From: Parabacteroides goldsteinii
GTDB lineage: Bacteria; Bacteroidota; Bacteroidia; Bacteroidales; Tannerellaceae
DNA length: 32,218 nucleotides
Assembly (NCBI RefSeq): GCF_015550595.1
Contig: NZ_JADNBB010000050.1
Coordinates: 1 to 32,218 of the forward strand
Direction: 5' to 3'
Shown one piece after another: positions 8,606 through 15,938 of the stretch. The notes under the pieces are model-generated. The model was given only the letters and a program-made list of their open reading frames with translations, did not search any database and had not been told where the DNA came from. The number at the start of each line of letters is the position of its first letter. Positions within the stretch are counted from its first letter, which is position 1. Made by a program: the position numbers and the translations under genes.

Positions 8606-8636
8606 AATTAAAGCCCCGAACCATAAGGAACGGGGC
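8604..8636 (-). terminator. Hairpin after hicB
   Basis: GCCCCG (8613-8618) pairs with CGGGGC (8631-8636), with inner pairs around CCATAAGG, and the minus strand continues with TTTAATTT. It lies about 50 bases downstream of the hicB stop and can end the hicAB transcript. It also occupies the place of the GGGC hairpin in the partial leader copy. Confidence 0.55.
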
Positions 8637-8688
8637 ATGCATTAATATAGCTCGGAATAAGACCAGAGCTTCACGGTTGGTTTATTTT

Positions 8689-9096
8689 CTAAATAGATGC
8701 AGACTCTAATTCTGCGCCTATTTCCTTGACTGTTTTAAGAATCTTTTTGGTTGTCGACTCAGATGCGAAAGCTAATCCCGCTTTATACTGACGCATTTTG
8801 GATTCGTTAATTCCCGCTTTCTTTGCGAACTGGCTGACATTAATCCAATCAAAATAGTTGAAGAAGGAGGGAATATCATACTTAAATGAAACCTCTATAT
8901 GACTATCTTTTTCTGGTATGACTTCTCCTCTTTCTGCAATAATCTCTTTCGCTTCATCAATACTTTTCAAAAAGTCTTCTTTTGCTTCTGATACGGAATA
9001 CCCGTATCCACCAAAACAACACCCCAGCAATTCTGCATCAGAACTGATCTGATAGTAGTTGTTGTCATTTCTCTCAATGATAGCTATTATTCTCAT
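8689..9096 (-). CDS. hicB: HicB-type antitoxin with C-terminal helix-turn-helix (135 aa)
   Basis: The N-terminal half (MRIIAIIERNDNNYYQISSDAELLGCCFGGYGYSVSEAKEDFLKSIDEAKE) has the partial RNase H-like HicB fold, including the GYGYSVxEA turn before the helix. The C-terminal 45 residues (NVSQFAKKAGINESKMRQYKAGLAF) form a Cro/CI-type helix-turn-helix. It should bind and neutralise the HicA mRNA interferase and repress the operon by binding the palindromes at 9376-9427. It starts 64 bases after hicA in the usual toxin-first order. A TA pair inside a phage late region could act in prophage maintenance or in defence against other phages. Confidence 0.85.
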   Translation of the reverse strand: MRIIAIIERNDNNYYQISSDAELLGCCFGGYGYSVSEAKEDFLKSIDEAKEIIAERGEVIPEKDSHIEVSFKYDIPSFFNYFDWINVSQFAKKAGINESKMRQYKAGLAFASESTTKKILKTVKEIGAELESASI

Positions 9097-9160
9097 GATC
9101 TATAATTTTAAATAAAGCCTTTGACCTATGTCTGTACCAAAGGAAAAGCGGAGCGGGGAA

Positions 9161-9343
9161 TCAAATCCCCGCTTTGCTCTTGATGCTTTCCAGCGTCTTA
9201 GGCTTTAGATCTTCCGTTTTGTGCCGCGATACCGGGAAGGTCTTGCCTGTGACAGGACTAATCCATATATCATGGTTTGCACCTCTTCGGTAGATCGAGC
9301 AGCCGGACGCTTTGAGCAATCTTACCAACTCTGATACTTTCAT
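9161..9343 (-). CDS. hicA: HicA mRNA interferase toxin (60 aa)
   Basis: The protein is a full-length HicA of typical size. It carries the short N-terminal helix (KVSELVRLLKASGCSIYRRGANHDIW) with the catalytic His in GANHDIW, followed by the strand segment GKTFPVSRHKTEDLKPKTLESIKSKAG typical of the double-stranded RNA-binding-like HicA fold. The enzyme cleaves mRNA and halts translation unless bound by HicB, encoded next. The start at ATG 9343 is preceded by no strong Shine-Dalgarno. The promoter box and two palindromes lie 28-84 bases upstream. Confidence 0.92.
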   Translation of the reverse strand: MKVSELVRLLKASGCSIYRRGANHDIWISPVTGKTFPVSRHKTEDLKPKTLESIKSKAGI

Positions 9344-9370
9344 ATTTCAAAGAGCTTTATTAATGCAATA

Positions 9371-9427
9371 CAAAAGTAACATAATTGTTACTATTAAGCA
9401 AGATGTTCGGTAACTATTTTGTTACCG
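9371..9427 (-). promoter_or_regulatory. hicAB promoter with two palindromic operators
   Basis: The minus strand has TACTTTTG (9378-9371), a perfect -7 box. Two inverted repeats with the same core lie here: GTAAC-N6-GTTAC at 9376-9391 and GGTAAC-N6-GTTACC at 9409-9426. Their centres are 34 bp apart, about three helical turns, so bound dimers would face the same side of the DNA. The first overlaps the -7 box and the second lies just upstream of the -33 region. This is the expected layout for HicB autorepression. Confidence 0.65.
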
Positions 9428-9730
9428 TTGGGATTAATTAACGTTCTTGCCTGACAAATAGAATCGAATTTCCATCATTCATTTGATTATCCGTCCGAAC
9501 GATTATCCCGACCATCGATCCGTCCGGCATATTTGCACCGGTCGGGGGAGCCCGTCCAGACAGCCTTCGATAGGGTGGCGCGGCATCTCGAGGGGGGATA
9601 GTGCATCGCTTTCTGTAACTGGGGGCTTTAATCATTTTTGCGTGAACTTATTGCCTATTTGCATGATTGCAAATGAATTGAGGTCCAATAAATAAAGTAT
9701 TCGTATAGATTAATTGACTAGTATATGCAT
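9428..9730. other. Intergenic stretch with a GC-rich core
   Basis: No convincing gene is seen. Positions about 9495-9625 are clearly more GC-rich than the surroundings and are open on both strands for about 65-70 codons, but neither reading has protein-like composition throughout. A perfect palindrome ATTTGCA-TGAT-TGCAAAT sits at about 9656-9673. The interval separates hicAB from the independent 108-residue gene and may be a remnant of an earlier insertion. Confidence 0.4.
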
Positions 9731-9731
9731 A

Positions 9732-9760
9732 AAAAAACTGCTACATTCACATGCAACAGT
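9732..9760 (-). terminator. Intrinsic terminator of the 108-residue gene
   Basis: On the minus strand ACTGTTGC pairs imperfectly with GTAGCAGT around a short loop and is followed by TTTTTTT. It lies about 60 bases after the stop of the gene at 9818-10144 and, with the promoter at 10168-10175, makes that gene an independent unit. Confidence 0.65.
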
Positions 9761-9817
9761 TATATTGAAATCTATAAATTCAATTAGCTTGAAAACCTAT
9801 ATCTTATAATAAAGTAT

Positions 9818-10144
9818 TTAATCATACTTGATGGTCCCTTTACTGAAAGAACCAACAATAAAACGCCCTTTGATATTAGTTCCTTCAACAGAAAAATGTA
9901 ATGTTGAATTATGACATTCTTTTCCTTCAGCTGCATTAGTAAAGTTTATATACCACAGAATATTGGTCAAGGCATTTCTTTCTGTTTTTTGGATCTGTTG
10001 AACTATCCAAATATTTTCTTTTACAGTGCATGAACATTTTTCCCGGTCTACACTGATTCCACCTTTTTCAACTAAACTATTGATTGCTGCATACTTATTA
10101 AGTGCGGCATTCATATCAGTCTTTTTATTAACTAACATTTTCAT
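9818..10144 (-). CDS. Independently expressed unknown protein, moron-type (108 aa)
   Basis: I do not recognise the family. The N-terminal half is helical (DMNAALNKYAAINSLVEKGG), followed by a Cys-containing segment (DREKCSCTVKENIW), a helix with IVQQIQKTERNALTNILWYI, and a C-terminal beta region (STLHFSVEGTNIKGRFIVGSFSKG). There is no membrane segment. A perfect -7 box lies 24 bases upstream of the ATG and a terminator 58 bases downstream, so the gene is transcribed on its own between the large terminase and hicAB. This is the classical architecture of a moron expressed from the prophage. Its next gene downstream is a TA system, and it may serve a similar host-related purpose. Confidence 0.75.
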   Translation of the reverse strand: MKMLVNKKTDMNAALNKYAAINSLVEKGGISVDREKCSCTVKENIWIVQQIQKTERNALTNILWYINFTNAAEGKECHNSTLHFSVEGTNIKGRFIVGSFSKGTIKYD

Positions 10145-10167
10145 GATTGATTGGTTTTATTATATTA

Positions 10168-10175
10168 CAAATATA
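10168..10175 (-). promoter_or_regulatory. -7 promoter box of the 108-residue gene
   Basis: The minus strand reads TATATTTG, a perfect TAnnTTTG box. TTTC lies 20 bases upstream, close to the TTTG -33 element. The gene starts 24 bases downstream, leaving a leader of about 17 bases. Confidence 0.65.
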
Positions 10176-10214
10176 GCATAATTGTTTAAATAACAGAAAT
10201 ATAAAACTATATAT

Positions 10215-11945
10215 TTATCTGACAGTAATACCAGGAAAACGCAAAGATCCTTCCTGATAAAAGTTATTCATTCCGATAAAAAGATCATCGAAAGCATCGG
10301 TTCCGTCTGTTCGTAGTTCGGCTCGGTCTTCGTCTGAGTCGGCTTTCTTTTCACCGGATTTATTCTTACCAAAGCCATCGTATTTGTCGCTGGTTTCTGT
10401 GTTCTCAATAGCCGCTATCAAATATTCGTTGTTATCCCGGTTCAGATAAGGGAATAGGTTCGGTTTTCCCTTCTTGGTATTGTAACGATGTTTGAATGCG
10501 TCGTCCAACAGATAAAACTTACTCATCTGAAGCATTGCTTCACCCATGTCTATTGCATTTACACTCCATCCACGAATACGCAAACAAGCTATAACAGTCT
10601 CATAGAAACGTTCATTCTTATCGTTGTTGGCATAACGCTTTTGTTTTGCCGTTTGATTATAATAAAAGTTTACGCGGTTATTGTTTATACGGTGTGGTTC
10701 ATAATAATTGGCCCAATCATCGCAAAGTTCGCGTAGCTTCCGTTCATCCTTTACAAACATGGAACTTAATACCATCATACATTCAACACCGTTGATATTA
10801 CCCTTCTGCCCGGTAACAACCCAGTTTATATTTGCATTATAGTCAAAAGCTATGTTAAGGCTCTGTTTGTGGTCGATATCCAGATCGAGAAAACAGGAAT
10901 GTTCTTGTAAACGCTTAAAATCGTATGTTTCAAAGGTGCTGCGGATACGGTTTCGTTCTGTAGGTTTTATTGTGATACGGAAATCTTCCATCTTATCGGC
11001 ACTTTCTACTACATAGGTGTGCTTGGTACTGTCGAAAGCGCTGTAGAAACCATCTGCGGCCTTTCTGACACGTTTGTTAAGGATGGATATATCAAATATC
11101 CGCTTTGGCAAAATGCGTTCCATATCCTTGATATAATCCAGTCCGACTACAGCTAAGTTTTGAAGGGTATTAAATTCCCGGTACAAATAACAATCCCGGC
11201 GTAGTTCGTTCATAAGGGTAAACTCTTTATCCAACCATTTTTGGGGATAGCCTGCCTTTTCCATAAATAGGTAACGGTCGATACTTTCTTTCAGTTGTTG
11301 TTCTATTTCGACTGTTACCTGCGATTCAAGATCGATCACCCATTGCCCTTCGCGTGTCAGTGGCCGGTCAGTAGTTATCCATATTGATTTTTTCAATGGG
11401 CAATCTTCGAAATGACCGGGAGTACCGGATATAGCCGGCATCAGTTCCTGGTCTACTTTTTCCTTTTTGATGATGCGGGCCTCGTCTATCAAGCCGCCAT
11501 CGAGCGTCAGGGAGTTGGCAGAAAATTTAATGTCCTGGCTAAGAATATGGGTCACATGCCCATTATACCAGTGTATGCAGTGTTCCCAATTGTATGGACG
11601 TACAATCGGATCATCAAATTGAGCGGATTTGGGAGCCTTACAGCCCACAAAGAAATGTACACCATGCTTCATGCCGGTAATATCTTCGATGGCGGCTATC
11701 GTTCCCGGAATAGTTCTTGTAAGACCTTGTTTCAAGGTGGCACAATAAATAAAGCTTTTCCCTCGCGGCATATAGGATACTATACGGATCAGATAAGGAC
11801 CCTGCAAACCGTGGGTTTTTCCAAAGCGTCGCGAGCAAATACCTACAAATCGGCGGGGCATCAGATTAAATACTTCAAACTGACCCTCGTTCAGCCAGAA
11901 TATTTTTTCCCGTTCGGATATTATTTCTTTTTCAGCTTCAATCAT
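10215..11945 (-). CDS. terL: Large terminase subunit (576 aa)
   Basis: This is the DNA-packaging motor, an ATPase plus nuclease. The ATPase has a Walker A-like CSRRFGKT at residues 37-44 and a Walker B with catalytic acid in LDGGLIDEAR (Asp154-Glu155). Position 186-195 (KSIWITTDRP) is a candidate coupling motif. The C-terminal RNase H-like nuclease shows the expected acidic residues: Asp368 in NIAFDYNANINWVV and the final acidic cluster TDAFDDLFIG about 20 residues from the end. Length suits TerL. Its first codons overlap the upstream TerS-like gene by 8 bases, indicating coupled translation. It is the last gene of the block that begins after the terminator at 14.0 kb. No portal gene follows, unlike in most phages. 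Confidence 0.9.
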   Translation of the reverse strand: MIEAEKEIISEREKIFWLNEGQFEVFNLMPRRFVGICSRRFGKTHGLQGPYLIRIVSYMPRGKSFIYCATLKQGLTRTIPGTIAAIEDITGMKHGVHFFVGCKAPKSAQFDDPIVRPYNWEHCIHWYNGHVTHILSQDIKFSANSLTLDGGLIDEARIIKKEKVDQELMPAISGTPGHFEDCPLKKSIWITTDRPLTREGQWVIDLESQVTVEIEQQLKESIDRYLFMEKAGYPQKWLDKEFTLMNELRRDCYLYREFNTLQNLAVVGLDYIKDMERILPKRIFDISILNKRVRKAADGFYSAFDSTKHTYVVESADKMEDFRITIKPTERNRIRSTFETYDFKRLQEHSCFLDLDIDHKQSLNIAFDYNANINWVVTGQKGNINGVECMMVLSSMFVKDERKLRELCDDWANYYEPHRINNNRVNFYYNQTAKQKRYANNDKNERFYETVIACLRIRGWSVNAIDMGEAMLQMSKFYLLDDAFKHRYNTKKGKPNLFPYLNRDNNEYLIAAIENTETSDKYDGFGKNKSGEKKADSDEDRAELRTDGTDAFDDLFIGMNNFYQEGSLRFPGITVR

Positions 11946-12594
11946 CGGTAGAACTGTTTAAGGTGAATGCTTTATCTATGTCCATTTTAGACCGGCTGAA
12001 AGGATCTGTTATAATCGGCCTTTCTTCTTCGAAATCCACATCTTCAACTAAACGTCTACCATACCGCTTCTCTGCATCTTCCTTCATCTTTTTGATAAAA
12101 TCAGGATCTTCAAATTTGGCAGACAAATATTTTTCATCCATCTGCGGACGGGCTGATAATGGAGTCAGATTCTTATCAACAGGTTCCGGATCGTCTTTGT
12201 CCAGGCGGTTGATCGACTTGTATTCTTTTGCCAGCCGCGCATATGAAGCCAGGTCTCCTTTGGTTTCCGCGAGTGCCATCATTTTTTTTAATCCTTCCGA
12301 CAATACCCGGCGTTCAAACTCTTTGTTCAAAGAAGAGAAAGTTCCGACAGCAACCCGTAGGTCAGCAAGATCGTAATAAGCCTGGCGTTCGGCAACTTTG
12401 TATTTGGAACGAAGCCATTTTACATGCTCGGTGTCCGGATGCATCGGATTATTGAGAACTTCGCGGTTAAGATCACGAAGACGCAGCACACGGGGTATTT
12501 CGGAAGCCGAGAAATTTTCATTCATTTCTTCTTCATTGGAAAAGAAATGCATGCATAATCGTTCCTGAAAAGATAATCTGTTAGCTCCTGGCAT
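11938..12594 (-). CDS. Probable small terminase subunit (218 aa)
   Basis: The identification is from position and character: it lies directly upstream of and overlaps the large terminase by 8 bases. The N-terminal half includes a helical region with DTEHVKWLRSKYKVAERQAYYDLADLRVAVG, plausible as a helix-turn-helix (WLRSKYKVAERQAYYDL), followed by a long helical segment (residues 85-135) suited to oligomerisation. The C-terminal 80 residues are acidic and Pro-containing and probably flexible, ending in a tail that may contact TerL. Length fits TerS. There is no catalytic motif. It overlaps the preceding gene by 14 bases. Confidence 0.6.
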   Translation of the reverse strand: MPGANRLSFQERLCMHFFSNEEEMNENFSASEIPRVLRLRDLNREVLNNPMHPDTEHVKWLRSKYKVAERQAYYDLADLRVAVGTFSSLNKEFERRVLSEGLKKMMALAETKGDLASYARLAKEYKSINRLDKDDPEPVDKNLTPLSARPQMDEKYLSAKFEDPDFIKKMKEDAEKRYGRRLVEDVDFEEERPIITDPFSRSKMDIDKAFTLNSSTDD

Positions 12595-13105
12595 AATTTA
12601 TTTGTTTACGAAAGGTTCTATATATGGTTTGACGTATCATATCCTGCTCCTGAGGTGTGTTATGCATGGTAAACATTTCCAGCCTATGACTGGGATAATC
12701 CTGCATGAAAACACCGGATATCGTAATATTGCGCTGCCCGTTGCCAGCCTGCAAAAGGAAAAAGTTTACTTCTGCATCAATAATATGGATGTGAGGATAA
12801 CATATTTCTTTCTGCCGTCCATTATGAATGGATTCCCTACAAAATACGGTTACTTCTTTCAAATTTTCATTCCGTTGCAGCTCGGCAATCAAATCCAGCA
12901 TATCAGGCAATAAAGAATAACAGCACACGGTGATATCTGCTCCATAAACGAGTTTGCTCATGGCACGAAGCAAACGCCCCAGAGTAAAATCACCATTACC
13001 GAAAAATACCGGTGAACCGGGCTGTTCGGAGAGTGTTTGCAGAGCATTCTCAAAACAACCCAGGCATGGTTCCAAGAAAGGATAGGAGTCTGGCAGCTTA
13101 TTCAT
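12581..13105 (-). CDS. Unknown alpha/beta protein of the late operon (174 aa)
   Basis: The start is set at ATG 13105, which overlaps the stop of the preceding gene (ATGAATAA); an upstream start at 13153 would overlap by 56 bases. The sequence alternates hydrophobic strands and helices: SPVFFGNGDFTLGRLL, GADITVCCYSLLPDMLDLIAEL, LKEVTVFCRES, HIHIIDAEVNFFLLQ, NITISGVFMQ. This pattern is that of a Rossmann-like or phospholipase-D-like core, but no HKD motif is present. It sits between a 291-residue unknown and the TerS-like gene, with overlaps on both sides, so it is coexpressed with the packaging genes. A packaging or head-completion role is a guess. Confidence 0.7.
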   Translation of the reverse strand: MNKLPDSYPFLEPCLGCFENALQTLSEQPGSPVFFGNGDFTLGRLLRAMSKLVYGADITVCCYSLLPDMLDLIAELQRNENLKEVTVFCRESIHNGRQKEICYPHIHIIDAEVNFFLLQAGNGQRNITISGVFMQDYPSHRLEMFTMHNTPQEQDMIRQTIYRTFRKQINYARS

Positions 13106-13973
13106 CTTCCGGATCGGTTTCGTCATCCGTGGAGTCTGGTTGCGGTACCTCATAACCCCATTCTCTCAATTCCCGCTGGCGTAACTCTAACTCTTCCTGG
13201 TTTTTGGGGCGTGACAAATCTCTACGGGTAATGAATTTCATATTTGCTTCCCGGCGTTTTTCCTGGCATAAAGCGGCGAATACCGGATTTTCGGCACGAA
13301 TGGCTTCAATCTCGTCTTTGGTAAATCTACCGGTTGGCTTCGTCTCGTCCAGAGGTCTTTTGGAAGCTTCTTGTGATGATTTGTCTTTCCCGGTCATATA
13401 AGCTTCGACGCGGTTAAAGAAATCGTCGATCTGGTCTTTGCGGGCATCCAGCTTGGCTACCGTTTTGGCTATTTCTTCTTTGGATACGCCGGTCTTAACC
13501 TGGTTCTTGGATAATTCGTGGAGACGTTTTAGATCAGCAAACCAGTTTGCTACATCTTCCTCTTTTTTCAATTCCGGAGATAATTTATCTCTATAGGACT
13601 CCACTCTCATATATCTGTCCCATGCGGGAGGTGTTTGGAAAGGTTCTATGGGTTCCGGGGTAGTAGTTCCCGGTATTTGTTTTTCCGGATGATAGGGAAC
13701 TTCCGCCATATATAAAGGTTTTGCCGGATTTTCTTTCGTGATCAGACGGGGATAGTTTGAAAGGCTTCTAACACGAGAAAGTACGTTTTTCAAACTGGAT
13801 ATATAACGGGATGGGTCTCCCCACTGGAATTGTTTCACGATAGAGCGGTCGGCCGAGGCTTCCATCAACAATGATACTCCGTGATTATACTCTTTTATGT
13901 CTGTCATTAAATAGGCATCTACACGGGCTTTCCAGTCCGTCCATTGTTCTTCTGTCATTGCATTATATATCAT
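13098..13973 (-). CDS. Unknown charged late protein (291 aa)
   Basis: Family not recognised. The N-terminal 100 residues are helical (EEQWTDWKARVDAYLMTDIKEYNHGVSLL), followed by a Pro-rich linker (PGTTTPEPIEPFQTPPAW, about 123-140). A long helical and highly charged region (about 155-270) has heptad-like character, and the C-terminus is extremely acidic (DSTDDETDPEDE). No membrane segment or enzymatic motif is visible. It is the first gene after the terminator at 13992-14036 and heads the tightly overlapping packaging block. An acidic disordered tail and charged helices suit a structural or assembly protein. Confidence 0.7.
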   Translation of the reverse strand: MIYNAMTEEQWTDWKARVDAYLMTDIKEYNHGVSLLMEASADRSIVKQFQWGDPSRYISSLKNVLSRVRSLSNYPRLITKENPAKPLYMAEVPYHPEKQIPGTTTPEPIEPFQTPPAWDRYMRVESYRDKLSPELKKEEDVANWFADLKRLHELSKNQVKTGVSKEEIAKTVAKLDARKDQIDDFFNRVEAYMTGKDKSSQEASKRPLDETKPTGRFTKDEIEAIRAENPVFAALCQEKRREANMKFITRRDLSRPKNQEELELRQRELREWGYEVPQPDSTDDETDPEDE

Positions 13974-13991
13974 AAAATATTTGTTTTAAAT

Positions 13992-14036
13992 AAAAGAAAA
14001 GGAGAAGCGCCGCGAATGGCTACGCTTTGCTTCTCC
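13992..14036 (-). terminator. Intrinsic terminator within the late operon
   Basis: GGAGAAGC (14001-14008) pairs with GCTTCTCC (14029-14036); the minus strand continues TTTTCTTTT. It lies between the 197-residue gene and the packaging block. No promoter box is obvious downstream, so it may act as a partial terminator that makes capsid-side transcripts more abundant than packaging transcripts. Confidence 0.7.
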
Positions 14037-14064
14037 CTGAATATATATAAGGAAACCAATCGTA

Positions 14065-14658
14065 TCAGGATTCCGCTGCCGGTTCAGTGGATACAGTACC
14101 ATAATAATACGTTTTCGGCAAACGCGTAGGTAAGGTTACTGTAACTGTCGTACCGGAGTCGTCGCCGGCTGCCTTACCAGAGTCGTAAGCGATACCACCA
14201 TCAGCAATATTCACGTTACGATCCGGATCATAAATAGCTACAAAATGATCGTCTTCCGGGAATAGGAAGAAGACATCCTTTCGGTTGTTAAGATTACGCA
14301 TAAGAGCGGATAGTTCTGCTGTCATGTTTTTCATAAGAAATGTGAAGGTCTGTACGAAACCTTTCTGTTGTCCCGAACTGGAGGATGTTAATTGACCACT
14401 TTCTGTGTCAAATTCCCATTTGTAAAAGTGTTTTCCTGGTTTGAAAACAAAGCCGGGGGTGTCGCTGATTTTTGCATATTCTTCTAATGCAAACTCAGTG
14501 GCGTCTTTTCCTGGTAACATCAGTTTAGGATAATCACCTTTCAGGTCATTTTTGAAACTGATATAAACAGTTGTTGCTGTACCTGAAAGAGCCTCTCCGC
14601 AGCTGGTTGCTGCGGTCTGGTCTGCAAAATCACATAATGTGTTTATAACTCCTGCCAT
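14065..14658 (-). CDS. Putative structural protein, possibly tail tube (197 aa)
   Basis: Start at ATG 14658, one base after the capsid stop at 14661-14663; a TTG two codons upstream is less likely. The protein is beta-rich with an N-terminal hydrophobic segment (GVINTLCDFADQTAATSCGEALSG), a central sandwich-like pattern (HFYKWEFDTESGQLTSSSSGQQKGFVQTFTFLM) and a C-terminal stretch with KAAGDDSGTTVTVTLPTRLPKTYYYG. Length, beta content and the small repeating turn sequences suit a tail tube or head-decoration protein. It immediately follows the capsid gene and precedes a terminator, so it should be made at capsid-like levels, which a tube or decoration protein needs. Confidence 0.6.
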   Translation of the reverse strand: MAGVINTLCDFADQTAATSCGEALSGTATTVYISFKNDLKGDYPKLMLPGKDATEFALEEYAKISDTPGFVFKPGKHFYKWEFDTESGQLTSSSSGQQKGFVQTFTFLMKNMTAELSALMRNLNNRKDVFFLFPEDDHFVAIYDPDRNVNIADGGIAYDSGKAAGDDSGTTVTVTLPTRLPKTYYYGTVSTEPAAES

Positions 14659-14660
14659 AA

Positions 14661-15920
14661 TCAAGATTGTGATTTAAAGGTTGCTGATAAATTGATATTA
14701 CCCTTAACCAATATGCGGCGGGTAGCGTCAAGAGAATTGTCACTCCATTTTTCGAATACATAACCGTCATTCGGTTTTGCAACAAGAGTAACAATGTCAC
14801 CCAAAGAATACTTTTCTTTAGTAGGTGTAACTTCTACTGTGCCATTTGTCGGAGTAGAAACAGTAACAGTGTATTTTCCAGCACCATTATAATCTCCGGC
14901 ATAAGCAACAGGAGTAAGAACACCGCCGCTTGTCATGAAGAACTTGCGATGGAAGGAACGGATAGCTGTGCCGTATTCAGCACCGATATTATAGGTGATA
15001 ATCTGATCATCATCGTCGATCTGGCGGGCACGGATGAATGGTTTGTCAAACTGGGTATCATAACCAAGCTGGAAAATATCTCCTTTTGACAGAATCATAC
15101 GATCCCCGTATCCCATCATTTTGTTTACGTTCAGCACTACTTCATCTTCGTATCCCGGAATAACATAACGCCCGTAGTCATCGGCTGGCATTGTAAAGCG
15201 GAATTTATTGAAAGTTGCAGCCCGGATAGCACGTGCCGTTTCTTTGGTAACGTTCAGGATTGCACCACCTTCAATAGATGAATGACTCAAGAACTCGTCA
15301 ACGATATCATAAGCAGTAGTATCTTTTTCGTCTACCGGCATAGTGATAGCTGCTGAGAGTTTATACTGGTTACCTTCGGCTTCAGATATTTCGCCGGTGC
15401 CCTCTGCATCGCGCATGAGCTTTTCGTATCCGTCAAACAGATCGTATTTCGTGGTACCATCGTCGTTTCTGACTGCATGGAAGAGGGCATCTTTCAAATC
15501 TTCTCCCCAGGTTGCGCCATAGGAATAGAATATCTGAGGATCGGCAGGGTTTTTGCCTGATACCTCGTCACGTCCCAGATTTGTTCCTACTACATCTACC
15601 GGACGATAATTTTGGATATTATCCTTTTCGATACCGGCTGCACGATAGACCTTGAACTCGTTCTGTTTGAATTTTCCCAGTTCTTCGGTAGAAGCACTCA
15701 TGCCCTGTTTGTAAGGGCGCATAATACCACCACGGCGCAGGAAAGTATAATCCACATACTTATTCTGAATACCGGGCACTAACAATACCCCCATCTTGTT
15801 TAATGCATCAACGGCATACGAGAGGGGAGCGTACTTGATATCGCGATTGTATTTAATCGCTGTTTCGTTCAATTGATTGATTAGGGCCAATGACTGAACA
15901 CCTGTAATTTTATCTGGCAT
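14661..15920 (-). CDS. Major capsid protein with C-terminal InlB-type repeat domain (419 aa)
   Basis: Identified as the major capsid from size, position after the protease-scaffold gene and a fold-like pattern: an N-terminal arm, long strands and helices, and the RSFHRKFFMTSGG segment near residue 330. Residues 348-419 form a separate module: GKYTVTVSTPTNGTVEV, KEKYSLGDIVTLVAKPNDGYVFEKWSD and a final NINLSATF strand. That is the signature of bacterial InlB B-repeat-like domains. Such a domain at the capsid C-terminus would be displayed on the head surface, where Ig-like domains of other phages bind mucus or carbohydrate. The start has the late motif ATAACCCT 14 bases upstream of the ATG, overlapping the stop of the protease gene. 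Confidence 0.8.
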   Translation of the reverse strand: MPDKITGVQSLALINQLNETAIKYNRDIKYAPLSYAVDALNKMGVLLVPGIQNKYVDYTFLRRGGIMRPYKQGMSASTEELGKFKQNEFKVYRAAGIEKDNIQNYRPVDVVGTNLGRDEVSGKNPADPQIFYSYGATWGEDLKDALFHAVRNDDGTTKYDLFDGYEKLMRDAEGTGEISEAEGNQYKLSAAITMPVDEKDTTAYDIVDEFLSHSSIEGGAILNVTKETARAIRAATFNKFRFTMPADDYGRYVIPGYEDEVVLNVNKMMGYGDRMILSKGDIFQLGYDTQFDKPFIRARQIDDDDQIITYNIGAEYGTAIRSFHRKFFMTSGGVLTPVAYAGDYNGAGKYTVTVSTPTNGTVEVTPTKEKYSLGDIVTLVAKPNDGYVFEKWSDNSLDATRRILVKGNINLSATFKSQS

Positions 15921-15938
15921 ATCAATGGTTTTTAAGGG

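Noticed and set aside
8206-8640. Retron or similar RT-linked ncRNA
   Set aside because: No reverse transcriptase is encoded in the window.
9438-9695. Overlapping ORFs of 65 and 70 codons in the GC-rich intergenic stretch
   Set aside because: They are on opposite strands over the same DNA, with unusual Pro/Arg/Ser composition explained by GC-rich sequence; no promoter or family supports either.
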